Assembly (NCBI GenBank): GCA_900539255.1
Contig: UQBJ01000005.1
Coordinates: 1 to 64,000 of the forward strand
Length of the DNA: 64,000 bases
Direction of reading: 5' to 3'
Source of the DNA: an uncultured Campylobacter sp.
GTDB taxonomy: Bacteria > Campylobacterota > Campylobacteria > Campylobacterales > Campylobacteraceae
The position numbers and the translations under genes were made by a program. Positions 32,709 through 41,291 of this stretch are shown one piece after another. A model generated the notes under the pieces. The model was not told the origin of the DNA. It saw only the letters and a program-made list of their open reading frames with translations, and searched no databases. Each line of letters begins with the position of its first letter. The first letter of the stretch is position 1.

Positions 32709-34421
32709 TTATTTCAGTCTCAAAAACTCGCTTACTAGCTTTTCTATCTCTTTTACGCCAAGCTGCCAAAAATTTTTGTCCTCTATGTCAAAGCCAAAAA
32801 GCCCCACAAGCTCTTTTGGGCTTTTGCTGCCACCAAGGCTTAGCATTTGCAAGTAGCGCGCCTTAAAGTCCTTGCACTCGCCGCTTTTATAAAGCCCATA
32901 AAGTGCCAGCACCAAAAGTTGCGCGTAAGCATAAGCGTAGCAGTAAAAAGGCGTGTGGATAAAGTGCGGTATATAACTCCACCAAAGCCTATAATGCGGG
33001 CTTAGCTTGACGCTTTCGCCAAACATTTTTTTGCTCTCTTTAAGCCAAATTTCGCCAAATTCAGCCTCGCTCAGCTCGCCCTTGTGCGCGTGAATTTCGC
33101 GCTCAAAGGTTGTGAAATTGATTTGCCTGTAAAGCGTGGCAAAAATGTCTTCTAATTTCGCCGCATAAAGCCCGATAAGCTCGTCTTTTTTAAGCTCATT
33201 TTTCATAGAGTCAAAAACAAGCATTTCAGCAAAGACAGAAGCCGTCTCAGCTGTGGTAAGCGGGGTGTCTTGGTTTAAAAAACTCACCTTGTAGCTTAAA
33301 TTTTGATGAATAGCGTGTCCTAGCTCGTGCGCTAGGGTAAATAAATCCCGCCTGCGCCCCGTGAAATTCAGCATTACAAAGGGGTGCGCATCGCTTGTAG
33401 TGGAGTGCGAAAACGCCCCGCCTTGCTTGTTTGCGCTTGGATACACATCAACCCAGCCATTTTCAAACGCCCTTTTAGCCGTGCTTGCAAACTCGCTTGA
33501 AAAGGCTTCAAAGGCTTTAAGCACGATTTTTTGGGCTTTTGGATACTCTATGCTTATGTCCTTGCCAACAGGCGCGTATCTGTCATAATCTTTAAGCGTT
33601 TTAAGCCCTAAAATTCGCTTTTTGCGCTCGTAAAAGGTGCTGACAAGATGAAAGTTTTTTTCAGTCGTTTCAATGAGCGAATCCACGCTCGTGCGCGAAA
33701 TTTGGTTGCTTATGTGGCGCGCTTCTTCGGCGTTTGCGTATCCTCGCAGCTCATCAAGGCTCTTGCGCTCGGCTTTTATCATATTAAAAATATAGCTAAG
33801 AAGTGGGACATTTTTTTTCAAAACCTTGCTAAACGCCTTTGCAGCGGCTTTTCTTTCCTTTCTGTTTGCGCTGTAAAGTTTGCTTAAAATCTCTTCTTCG
33901 CTCAAAATTTCGTCCCCAAAAGGCACTTTTATGCGGCTCATCGTTTCATCAAAAAGTCGCCCAAAAGCACTTGCGCCCGTGCTTGACATAAAGAGCAAGA
34001 TGCGTTCTTCTTTTTGGCTTAAATTATGCTTTTTGTTTTTGATGAGATTTTGTAAGTAAAATTCATAGCCCACGCACTCTTTGATGAGCATTTGCGCCTT
34101 GTTTTGGCTGATTTGGCAAAATTCTAGCTCGAAAAAAAGCAGATTTTCCTCCGTTTTTTTGCACTCGTTTTCAAATTTCGCATACAAAGCGCCATTTGCC
34201 GTGTCCTTTGCAAAGCGCAAATACGCATAGCTCATCACTTTGGCAACGCCACAAGCAATTTGCTCGAACTCTTTTAGGGCGTTTAAAAACTCCACGCTTT
34301 TAAGCTCGCCAAGCTTGTTTTCATAAATGCCCCTAAATTTCTTTGAATGCTCTTGCAAAGCCTGCAAATACGCACTCGCACTTCTTTCACTCTCAAACAA
34401 ATCCTTTAAATTCCACTGCAT
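32709..34421 (-). CDS. pepF: Oligoendopeptidase F (M3 family)
   Basis: 570-residue zinc metallopeptidase that degrades oligopeptides in the cytoplasm. The active site LAHELGHAIHQ carries HExxH (near residue 355), with a downstream Glu in TAETASVFAEMLVFD. The helical N-terminal half is typical of PepF/M3B. The ATG at 34421 has AAGGA before it; the longer ORF adds 24 unsupported residues. It lies 74 bases upstream of the SspB-like gene on the same strand. Confidence 0.94.
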   Translation of the reverse strand: MQWNLKDLFESERSASAYLQALQEHSKKFRGIYENKLGELKSVEFLNALKEFEQIACGVAKVMSYAYLRFAKDTANGALYAKFENECKKTEENLLFFELEFCQISQNKAQMLIKECVGYEFYLQNLIKNKKHNLSQKEERILLFMSSTGASAFGRLFDETMSRIKVPFGDEILSEEEILSKLYSANRKERKAAAKAFSKVLKKNVPLLSYIFNMIKAERKSLDELRGYANAEEARHISNQISRTSVDSLIETTEKNFHLVSTFYERKKRILGLKTLKDYDRYAPVGKDISIEYPKAQKIVLKAFEAFSSEFASTAKRAFENGWVDVYPSANKQGGAFSHSTTSDAHPFVMLNFTGRRRDLFTLAHELGHAIHQNLSYKVSFLNQDTPLTTAETASVFAEMLVFDSMKNELKKDELIGLYAAKLEDIFATLYRQINFTTFEREIHAHKGELSEAEFGEIWLKESKKMFGESVKLSPHYRLWWSYIPHFIHTPFYCYAYAYAQLLVLALYGLYKSGECKDFKARYLQMLSLGGSKSPKELVGLFGFDIEDKNFWQLGVKEIEKLVSEFLRLK

Positions 34422-34597
34422 TTTGTGTCCTTTTTGATGATTTTTCTTAAAAGTATAGCAGATTGAATTAAATTTTGTAAATTCAAAGTGCATTTGACTT
34501 AAATTTTTTGCTAAAACGGAGAAATTTAAAAGCTATTTTAAAGCAAAAATTTGCTAAATTTCACTCGGTTTTTGCTAAAATTTCGCTAAAATTCAAG

Positions 34598-34735
34598 GCG
34601 CAGTTCGCAAAAAAACATAAAACATAAAAACAACAAAACAAAAGCACAACAAAAAAAAGACAAAGACTAAAAGCGTAAAAACAACAAAAAAACAAAAAAC
34701 AAAGGCACAAAAAAAGTAAAAGCTAAAAATAAGGC
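34598..34735 (+). repeat. A-rich low-complexity leader tract
   Basis: About 130 bases of almost pure A with scattered C and G (words AAAACA, ACAAAA, AAAGCAC) precede the antiporter gene. Thymine is nearly absent. No ORF is supported. The rest of the gap (34422-34597) is plain AT-rich DNA with no gene seen. Confidence 0.7.
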
Positions 34736-34749
34736 AAACGGAGTAAAAT

Positions 34750-35925
34750 TTGATAGAAGATATCATTCATCAACAGACTTTAACCGACTTAAAAATCCTG
34801 CTCGCTGTGGCGTGCTGCTTGCTTTTTTCGCCATATCTGGCGAAATTTTTGCACCTGCCGACTTCTGCTATGGAAATCATTTTAGGCTCGCTCATAGCGA
34901 CCTTTGGCTTTACCTTGCAAAGTGCGAATTTCGAGCTTTTGGCGAAAGTGGGCTTTTACTACTTAATGTTTATGGCGGGTATGAAGGTGAATTTGCGCGT
35001 GTATTTCACGCTTGGGCGGAGTTTTTTTAGGCGCACACTGCTTTATATCGTGCTTTTGTATGCTTTAAGTGGCGTTATCGTTTATATTTTCGGCGTTTCG
35101 CCCGTGTTTATCATCATCTTGCCCGTGATGAGCGTGGGGCTTTTGTCGATTTTGTTTAAAGAATTCGGCAAAAACTGCGAATGGCTCAACACCGCTATGC
35201 TCGTGGCTATCTTTGCTGAGGTTATTTCTATCGTCCTACTTGCCATAGTTGGAGCGTTTTTACATAGTCAAAATGCCCTTGAAGTCGGCAAAAGCCTAGT
35301 GTATCTTTTTGTGTTTTTGATTTTGTGCTGGTTTGGCTTTAAGGCTTTGCGGGCGGTGTTTGTGTGGTATCCAAACCTGCGCACCATCATTATGCCGTGG
35401 CAGGACAAGGACGAAAAGGACATTCGCTTTTGTATGGGCATTTTTATACTCATCATCTGCGCGATGATTTTTTCGCGCCTTGAAATCGCGCTTGGTGCTT
35501 TTATCGCTGGGGCTTTCATCGCTACATTTTTCAACCACAAAAAAGACTTAGAACACAAGCTCGCGGGCTTTGGCTTTGGCTTTTTGATACCGATTTTTTT
35601 CATCTACATAGGCTCGACTTTTGACTTGAATTTGCTGCTTGATTTAGCCGTGCTTGAAAGCGCGCTTTTTATGTTTTTTGCTATGCTTGCGCTACGCCTT
35701 TGCGGTGCTTTGGTATTTTTGCGTAAATTTGGGGCGAAAAACACCCTGCTTTTCGCGCTTAGCCACTCGATGCCGCTCACCTTACTCATCGCCACGGCGA
35801 CTCTGTCTTACAAGGCTGGTATCATCAACCACACGCTTTACTCGGCGCTCATTTTAACGGCTTTGCTTGAAGCCGTGCTTGTGATGAGCGCGATTCGGCT
35901 CATTTTTTACCACAAAAAGCCCTAG
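34750..35925 (+). CDS. CPA2-family cation:proton antiporter
   Basis: 391 residues with about 12 membrane helices in the Kef/NhaA-like CPA2 pattern (LPTSAMEIILGSLIATFGF near the start, IALGAFIAGAFIATF and FGFLIPIFFIYIGSTFDL later). There is no cytoplasmic TrkA-N domain, so it is more like a simple Na+(K+)/H+ exchanger than KefB/C. The ion is not readable. The TTG start follows GGAG at a good distance. The A-rich leader upstream is unusual. It converges on the next gene with a four-base overlap. Confidence 0.85.
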   Translation: MIEDIIHQQTLTDLKILLAVACCLLFSPYLAKFLHLPTSAMEIILGSLIATFGFTLQSANFELLAKVGFYYLMFMAGMKVNLRVYFTLGRSFFRRTLLYIVLLYALSGVIVYIFGVSPVFIIILPVMSVGLLSILFKEFGKNCEWLNTAMLVAIFAEVISIVLLAIVGAFLHSQNALEVGKSLVYLFVFLILCWFGFKALRAVFVWYPNLRTIIMPWQDKDEKDIRFCMGIFILIICAMIFSRLEIALGAFIAGAFIATFFNHKKDLEHKLAGFGFGFLIPIFFIYIGSTFDLNLLLDLAVLESALFMFFAMLALRLCGALVFLRKFGAKNTLLFALSHSMPLTLLIATATLSYKAGIINHTLYSALILTALLEAVLVMSAIRLIFYHKKP

Positions 35926-36704
35926 TTTTCTAAATCCTGCACGACTTTGGCGAAGTATTCTTTGAGCTTTTCGCCTGTTTTGTTAGCGACAAAGGTGTAT
36001 TTCTCGCGCCCGTCCTTAATGGGCGGGACTTTGAAGTTAAAGCGAAATCTTTTGTGCTGCACCGTTTTGTTGCCTTTTAAGCGCAAAATTTTGTAGCGCA
36101 CATTGATATAAGCCATTTCTTGCGTGCCAAAAAACCAGCTTGTTTCGTCTTTAAGCAAGCACTCGTTAAACACCACAAGCAGTATGAATTCGGGCTTTTT
36201 GACATACATTCTGTCAAAACTTGTCTCCAAATCAAGAAGCGGGGAGATGAAAAACTGCTTTTCGTGCTCGTTTTTGTCAAGCTTTTTGAAATTCGCCGCC
36301 GTTTCGTAAAGGGTGTTGTTTTGGGTGTTTAAAAGCTGCACGCTTTTGTCTGAATTTGCCTCGTTGATGAATTTTTCAAAGATATTTTTCAAAAATTCAT
36401 CGCCGCTTATGCTCAAATTCTCAAATTCCAAGTGCAAATTCTCATTATAGCCCGCAAACAGCACGAAATCCTTGTCCGTGTCCTCATACTGCAAGTAAAT
36501 GTCGTTTCTTGCAAGCTCGGCTGAGCTGTCAAAGAGCGGTTCTTTGGGCTTTGTGCTGATATCAACTTGCTGCAAGTCTATAAGCTCGAATTCCTCTGGC
36601 ACATAAATTTTAATCACCATTTTGTGCGTGTATTCGTTGATGTCGCCCTCATCGGCAAAGGCGACAAAGGCAAGCAGCAAGGCGGCGAGTTTCACGGCTT
36701 TCAT
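35922..36704 (-). CDS. Secreted (periplasmic) protein of unknown function
   Basis: 260 residues with an N-terminal signal peptide (MKAVKLAALLLAFVAFA, cut before DEGDIN). The mature part is alpha/beta, acidic, with no Cys pair or recognised motif; segments such as KPEFILLVVFNE and MAYINVRYKILRLKG are beta-rich. Its stop overlaps the end of the antiporter gene on the other strand. I do not recognise a family. Confidence 0.75.
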   Translation of the reverse strand: MKAVKLAALLLAFVAFADEGDINEYTHKMVIKIYVPEEFELIDLQQVDISTKPKEPLFDSSAELARNDIYLQYEDTDKDFVLFAGYNENLHLEFENLSISGDEFLKNIFEKFINEANSDKSVQLLNTQNNTLYETAANFKKLDKNEHEKQFFISPLLDLETSFDRMYVKKPEFILLVVFNECLLKDETSWFFGTQEMAYINVRYKILRLKGNKTVQHKRFRFNFKVPPIKDGREKYTFVANKTGEKLKEYFAKVVQDLEN

Positions 36705-36776
36705 TTTTCCCCCAAAAAAATGGTTATTTTACAACAAAAAAGTGAATTTTTAAATTTCAAGGCGTTTAAATTTAGC

Positions 36777-37577
36777 TTAAATGATGATTTGCCTTGCGAA
36801 TTTAGCTTGTGAAAGGGCGATAAAATGCTCGCAAAGAAAGCCCTGCTCGTTGTAGCTTAAAAAATCATCGTCTTTACTCTTTGAATTTGCGGCGTTTTGC
36901 AAGGCTTGTGCGTTAAATTTCCCCATAAAACCGCCACTTTGATTAAGCAAAAAGTCCCCAGCCGCTATGTCCCAAGAGTGCAAGTTTTCAAAGCGATGAT
37001 AAACGCCCGCCTTGCCGTCAAGTAAGGCGATGAATTTAAGTGCAGAGCTGATTTTCGTGGGCGTAAGTGCGTTTTTAGCTAAAAATTCAGCATTTTTTTC
37101 GTTTGGGTGATGCACGCTTACCAAAGCGACATTTTTGTGCGCTTCAAAGTTGCCTACACAAAGGGGTTTGCCGTTTTTGTAAAGCACGCTTTCTTTGTGA
37201 GCGTAGTAAAGCTCATTTGTGCTTGGCTTAGCGATGACGGCTAAAATAGGGCGTTTGCGAGCAATCAACGCAACCAAAACGCAGTATTCATCGCTGCCCT
37301 TGATGAAACTCTTTGTCCCATCAAGCGGGTCGATGAGCCAAAAAGCGTCCAAATCCTTGCGTTTTTCATAGGCAAGTGGCTGTTCTTCTGAGCAAATGGC
37401 TAGCCCGCTTTGAGCGAGTTGGGCGCATAAAATTTCATTTGAAGCTAAATCCGCCGAGCTTAAAGGCGAGCCGTCATCTTTTTGCCAAATTTCAAGGTTT
37501 TTTTTCGCTGCCAAAATCGCCGCACAAGCCTTTTGCGTGGCATTTAGCGCAAGGTTAAGCAAGAAGTTTAGGTTCAT
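36777..37577 (-). CDS. cysQ: 3'(2'),5'-bisphosphate nucleotidase CysQ (inositol monophosphatase family)
   Basis: Hydrolyses 3'-phosphoadenosine 5'-phosphate left by sulfate assimilation. The 266 residues hold the metal sites SEEQPLAYE, WLIDPLDGTKSFIKG (D-P-x-D-G-T) and HSWDIAAGDFLL (W-D-x-A-A-x-D). It lies 36 bases after gltA on the same strand, as I remember in C. jejuni (Cj1681c/Cj1682c). A TATAAT at 37598-37603 on the minus strand could give it its own promoter. Confidence 0.9.
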   Translation of the reverse strand: MNLNFLLNLALNATQKACAAILAAKKNLEIWQKDDGSPLSSADLASNEILCAQLAQSGLAICSEEQPLAYEKRKDLDAFWLIDPLDGTKSFIKGSDEYCVLVALIARKRPILAVIAKPSTNELYYAHKESVLYKNGKPLCVGNFEAHKNVALVSVHHPNEKNAEFLAKNALTPTKISSALKFIALLDGKAGVYHRFENLHSWDIAAGDFLLNQSGGFMGKFNAQALQNAANSKSKDDDFLSYNEQGFLCEHFIALSQAKFARQIII

Positions 37578-37613
37578 TTTTTTCCTTTACTTCTTGCATT
37601 ATAGCGATTTTGT

Positions 37614-38885
37614 TTAAACCCTTTCTTTCTCGCCGACATAAAGTTGTCGTGGGCGCGTGATTTTCAGTGTCTCTTGCTCTTTTAGCTCTATCCACTGCGC
37701 TATCCAGCCCGGCGTTCTGCCGATGACAAAAAGCACGGCAAACATTTCGTTTGGAATTCCAAGCGCTTTAAGGATAAGCCCGCTGTGAAAATCCACATTT
37801 GGATACAAATTTCGCTTGACAAAATACTCATCATTAAGGGCGATTTCTTCGATGCGTGAAGCCACTTTGATGAGATTTGTGTCAATGCCGATTTCATCGA
37901 TGAGCTGGTCGCGCAGTTTTTTAAGCACCTTTGCCCTTGGGTCAAAGTTTTTATACACGCGGTGTCCAAAGCCCATAAGCCTAAATGGGTCGTCTTTGTC
38001 CTTTGCTTTTTTGATAAACTCATCAACTCTATCAGGCGTGCCGATTTGCTCTAACATTCTTATCACGCCCTCATTTGCGCCTCCGTGAGCGTGTCCCCAA
38101 AGTGCGCCTATGCCTGCACTTATGCACGCATAAGGGTGAGCGTGCGTTGAGCCAACGGCGCGCACGGTCGAAGTGCTGGCGTTTTGCTCGTGGTCTATGT
38201 GGAGCATAAACACAGTATCAAGCGCCTTTACTTCGATAGGGCGCAGCTCCACATGGTCGTAAGGATAAGTGCGCAACATATACAAGAAATTTTCAGTAAA
38301 GCCGCGGTCTAAATTTGGATACGCCATAGGAAAGCCGTTTTTGTAGCGATAAGCAGCCGCTGCAATGGTAGGCATTTTAGCCACTATGCGCGCTGCCATC
38401 TCCATATACTCAGCCTCAATGTCCATATTTAAATGGTCTGGATAAAAAGTCGAAAGCGATGAAACCGCCGCTTGCATAACCGCCATAGGATGCGCATTGT
38501 CAGGGAAAGCGTCAAAAATCTTGTGCATACCCTCGTGGATAAACGAACGCTTTTTAAGCTCGTAGCGAAAGTCCTCAAAACGCTTTTCATCGGGCAAAGA
38601 TTTGTAGAGTAGCAAATGCACCACATCTAAAAAGCGTTTATGCTCGGCTAGCCACTCGATAGGATAGCCTCTGTGCATCAAAATGCCGTTTTCTCCGTCT
38701 ATGTAAGTGATATCTGACTTACAAGTTGCCGTTGAAGTAAGCCCCTCATCGTAGCTAAACATACCCGCTTGCTTGTAAAGGCTGCTTATGTCGATAACGC
38801 TTGGACCAAGCGAGCCGTCAAGTATGGGAAACTCATAACTCTTGCCGTTTCGGTTGTCGGTTAGGGTAACTGAATTCTGTGCCAT
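37614..38885 (-). CDS. gltA: Citrate synthase
   Basis: Condenses oxaloacetate and acetyl-CoA in the TCA cycle. 423 residues, the type II (hexameric, NADH-regulated) form, with an N-terminal beta-rich domain. Catalytic His sites are in FMLHIDHEQNASTST and LWGHAHGGANEGVI and FGHRVYKNFDPRA; the Asp is in NVDFHSGLIL. The ATG follows AAAGGAAC. A TATAAA near 38905 on the minus strand is a likely -10. Confidence 0.96.
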   Translation of the reverse strand: MAQNSVTLTDNRNGKSYEFPILDGSLGPSVIDISSLYKQAGMFSYDEGLTSTATCKSDITYIDGENGILMHRGYPIEWLAEHKRFLDVVHLLLYKSLPDEKRFEDFRYELKKRSFIHEGMHKIFDAFPDNAHPMAVMQAAVSSLSTFYPDHLNMDIEAEYMEMAARIVAKMPTIAAAAYRYKNGFPMAYPNLDRGFTENFLYMLRTYPYDHVELRPIEVKALDTVFMLHIDHEQNASTSTVRAVGSTHAHPYACISAGIGALWGHAHGGANEGVIRMLEQIGTPDRVDEFIKKAKDKDDPFRLMGFGHRVYKNFDPRAKVLKKLRDQLIDEIGIDTNLIKVASRIEEIALNDEYFVKRNLYPNVDFHSGLILKALGIPNEMFAVLFVIGRTPGWIAQWIELKEQETLKITRPRQLYVGEKERV

Positions 38886-39142
38886 TTTTGTTCCTTTTTT
38901 GTGATTTTATAAGCATATATTAACAAAAATTCTTAAAATTTTAAATCATTTTACTCTTTTTCATCAAATTTTGAGTATAAAAGTAACAAATTTTTTATAC
39001 ATTTTTACTTTTTGCAAGCATAAAGGACAAAAACGCTGTTTTAAGGGCAAACCGAGCAAACTCATTTTACCCCAAATTTGCTTTAAATTTTATCTTGTCT
39101 ATTTTGCGCTTTTAAATTTGAGTTTAAAATTTGCAAAATCGC

Positions 39143-39919
39143 TCAAATCACCACCACTTCGCGTTCTAAATGCAAGCCAAATTCATCAAACACCCTTTTT
39201 TCGGCTAGTTCGATGAGATAAATCGCGTCCTCAAAGCTGGCGTTTTTGACATTGATGAGAAAATTTGCGTGTTTATCACTTATCATCGCGCCGCCTTTTT
39301 TCAAGCCTTTAAGCCCCACAGCCTCCACTAAACGCCCCGCAAAATCGCCCTTTGGGTTTTTAAAAATCGACCCAAAGCTCGCTCCGCTTGGTTGGTTGCT
39401 TCGCGCACTCTTTAAAAGCTCATCTTTTTGCGCGTCAAAGCCAAATTTAAGCTTAAATTTCGCGCTAAACATAGCTTCATTTATGGGGCAAAAGCGGTAG
39501 CTAAAAGCGATTTCTTCGCGCAAAAGCTCGCTTTTAGCTAAATTTACACTCAGCAAATTCGCGCTTATGCACTCATCTTTAAGCCCAGCGTTCATTTTCA
39601 AAAGCCCGCCAAGTAGCCCGGGTATCTTACGCAAAAACTCCAAACCGCCTAAATTTCGCTCTTTGCAAAAGCTATGGATTTTGCTAGCCCTTGTCGCGCA
39701 GCCGATTTCAAGCACGCAAAATTCAGCATTTTGCTCCAAAATTTCGATAAAGTCAAAGTTTTTTCCCAAAATGCCAAGCGTTTTTGGAGCAGGCGAAACG
39801 AGCAAGTTGTTTGCCCCGCCGATGATGAAAGCGTTAAATTCAGCCCTTTCATCAAGCACGGCTACTTCGTAAGTCCCGCCTATGCGCACCGAGCTGTATT
39901 TGGCAAAGTCGATTTTCAT
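39143..39919 (-). CDS. murB: UDP-N-acetylenolpyruvoylglucosamine reductase
   Basis: Flavoenzyme making UDP-MurNAc for peptidoglycan. 258 residues, the short form found in Campylobacter: VRIGGTYEV, IIGGANNLLVSP, GGLEFLRKIPGLLGG (the substrate/FAD site), RSNQPSGASFGSIFKNP with catalytic Ser, and ISDKHANFLIN. The conserved C-terminal Glu lies in LHLEREVVVI. It overlaps the end of fliQ by four bases (ATGA), so the two are translated together. Confidence 0.95.
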   Translation of the reverse strand: MKIDFAKYSSVRIGGTYEVAVLDERAEFNAFIIGGANNLLVSPAPKTLGILGKNFDFIEILEQNAEFCVLEIGCATRASKIHSFCKERNLGGLEFLRKIPGLLGGLLKMNAGLKDECISANLLSVNLAKSELLREEIAFSYRFCPINEAMFSAKFKLKFGFDAQKDELLKSARSNQPSGASFGSIFKNPKGDFAGRLVEAVGLKGLKKGGAMISDKHANFLINVKNASFEDAIYLIELAEKRVFDEFGLHLEREVVVI

Positions 39920-40182
39920 CGTATGAGCGCGGGGATTTGGTTAAACAGCCCCGTGGTAAAGTCCATCATCATATTCATCATCCACGGCATTATGAAGATA
40001 AGCACCACCACGACAAGCAGGATTTTAGGCACAAAAGAAAGCGTCATCTCGTTGATTTGCGTTGTGGCTTGAAAGATAGAGATGATAAGCCCCGCAAAAA
40101 GCCCAGCCAGCAGCATAGGCAAAGAAAGCATTAAGGTTATCTTAAAGGTTTGCACGCCCAAAGCCACTAATGAACTCTCCAT
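39916..40182 (-). CDS. fliQ: Flagellar export-gate protein FliQ
   Basis: 88 residues with two long membrane helices (LVALGVQTFKITLMLSLPML and LLVVVVLIFIMPWMMNMMM) around a charged loop with IISIFQATTQINEMTLSFVP, the FliQ hallmark. With FliP and FliR it forms the core export gate. The ATG at 40182 follows AAGGTGG; the longer ORF adds 15 unlikely residues. murB is coupled to its stop. Confidence 0.95.
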   Translation of the reverse strand: MESSLVALGVQTFKITLMLSLPMLLAGLFAGLIISIFQATTQINEMTLSFVPKILLVVVVLIFIMPWMMNMMMDFTTGLFNQIPALIR

Positions 40183-40427
40183 TATCCACCTTTTTGCGAG
40201 CTTTTGCGCCGTGTCGCGCCAAAGCAAATCGCCTTAAATTTCGCATAATGATAGCATAAAAACTTGAATTTGCGTTGAGAAAAGAAAAAATTTGGTGCAT
40301 TTTTTAAATGAGCGGCGAATTTTAAAATGAGTGGCGAAAATTGAGTGCGAATTTGTTTCAAATTTACACGGACGGAAAAATTTTTTGCAAATTTTTGCAA
40401 ATTTTCTTATATCATTTACTTTCTGTT
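40183..40427. other. Intergenic region before the poly-G tract
   Basis: About 245 bases between divergent fliQ and the outer-membrane protein gene. It is AT-rich with GCAAATTTTTGCAAATTTT repeated words just before the G tract. I see no gene. It should hold promoters for both directions. Confidence 0.4.
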
Positions 40428-40438
40428 GGGGGGGGGGG
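40428..40438 (+). repeat. Homopolymeric G tract (11 G), candidate phase-variation switch
   Basis: Eleven consecutive G stand in otherwise AT-rich intergenic DNA, 87 bases before the outer-membrane protein ATG. G tracts of this length slip during replication in Campylobacter. This one is outside a coding frame, so it would act on transcription: it lies in the expected spacer just upstream of a -10 box. Confidence 0.85.
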
Positions 40439-40442
40439 CTTG

Positions 40443-40448
40443 TATTAT
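40443..40448 (+). promoter_or_regulatory. -10 box directly after the G tract
   Basis: TATTAT preceded by TTG, four bases after the last G. A -35 at the usual distance would fall at about 40420-40425 (TTTCTG, weak), so the G tract occupies the spacer. Changes in G number would alter spacer length. Confidence 0.45.
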
Positions 40449-40525
40449 TAGCTTATCTTAAATTTTTTAGACTTTTTTGTGTAAAAAAGGCTTGAAAATT
40501 TAGAAATTCATCTCAAAGGACTCGT

Positions 40526-41188
40526 ATGAGTATCAACAAAATGGCTTTAAGCCTTGCAGTGGCTGGGGTTTTGGGTGCTAGCAGTGCGCTGGCTGAACAA
40601 AGTGGCGCTTTTATCGGCGGTGGCTTTGGTTTTCACGGAGCGAGTAGGAAAACAAATTTAAACTACAATCTCATCATAACAAATATCAATGTCAAAGTCC
40701 AAGAAGAAGACAACGCCAAAGATACGAGTATCTCTCTTGTGGCGGGCTATAAAAATATAGACAAAGAAAATTCAGGCACAAGGGTGTATATCAACTATGA
40801 TTTTAACAATGTCAAAATCAAAGAAGAAGGCGAAGAAACAATCCTAAGCGGTTATCATATCGTGGGGATAAATGCGGACTTGCTTTATAATTTCAACCCC
40901 AAATTTGGCGTTTTTGTGGGCGTAAATTTGGGCGCGATAAACTGGGGAAAGGATATTTGGAGTTTAGCACCTGAAAAAGATAGTGAAGTATGGAGAATCT
41001 ACGCAGCAGGACAGCTTGGCTTGCGCTGGATTTTTGGCGAAACGCAAAAACACTCTGTGGAGCTTTTTGCTAAACTTCCATTTACCGAGACAACCATAGT
41101 GTATCAAACTCCACAAGGCGAACAAGTAGGCGAAACCAAGCTCAAACAACAATACAACGCTGGATTTCGCTATGTTTATGCCTTTTAA
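40526..41188 (+). CDS. Outer-membrane beta-barrel protein, probably phase variable
   Basis: 220 residues: a signal peptide ending SSALA (cut before EQSG), then amphipathic beta strands (GAFIGGGFGFHGASRK, SISLVAGYKNI, FGVFVGVNLGAINWG, AGQLGLRWIF) and a final YVYAF with C-terminal Phe, the outer-membrane insertion signature. It resembles small eight-stranded barrels (OmpW/OprF-N like). AAGGA precedes the ATG. The 11-G tract upstream suggests on/off or graded expression. Ligand and role are unknown. Confidence 0.82.
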   Translation: MSINKMALSLAVAGVLGASSALAEQSGAFIGGGFGFHGASRKTNLNYNLIITNINVKVQEEDNAKDTSISLVAGYKNIDKENSGTRVYINYDFNNVKIKEEGEETILSGYHIVGINADLLYNFNPKFGVFVGVNLGAINWGKDIWSLAPEKDSEVWRIYAAGQLGLRWIFGETQKHSVELFAKLPFTETTIVYQTPQGEQVGETKLKQQYNAGFRYVYAF

Positions 41189-41232
41189 ATGCTGAATTTT
41201 GGGCTTTTGGGTTGCACTTTTTGCAAGAAAAA

Positions 41233-41291
41233 GGCAAGGCTTTGAGCGCAAGCACCTTTTAAAGCCCTAAATTTAAGGGTTTAGCCTTGCC
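41233..41291. terminator. Inverted repeat between convergent omp gene and znuC
   Basis: GGCAAGGCT (41233-41241) and AGCCTTGCC (41283-41291) enclose a smaller imperfect hairpin with CCCTAAATTTAAGGG. It lies between two converging genes and runs into the znuC stop. A bidirectional terminator is plausible. Confidence 0.4.

Noticed and set aside
34598..34735. A-rich tract as a CRISPR or tandem-repeat array
   Set aside because: No constant repeat unit or regular spacing.
39674..40072. 132-codon frame antisense to murB and fliQ
   Set aside because: Shadow of two well-supported genes; the product has no recognisable features.
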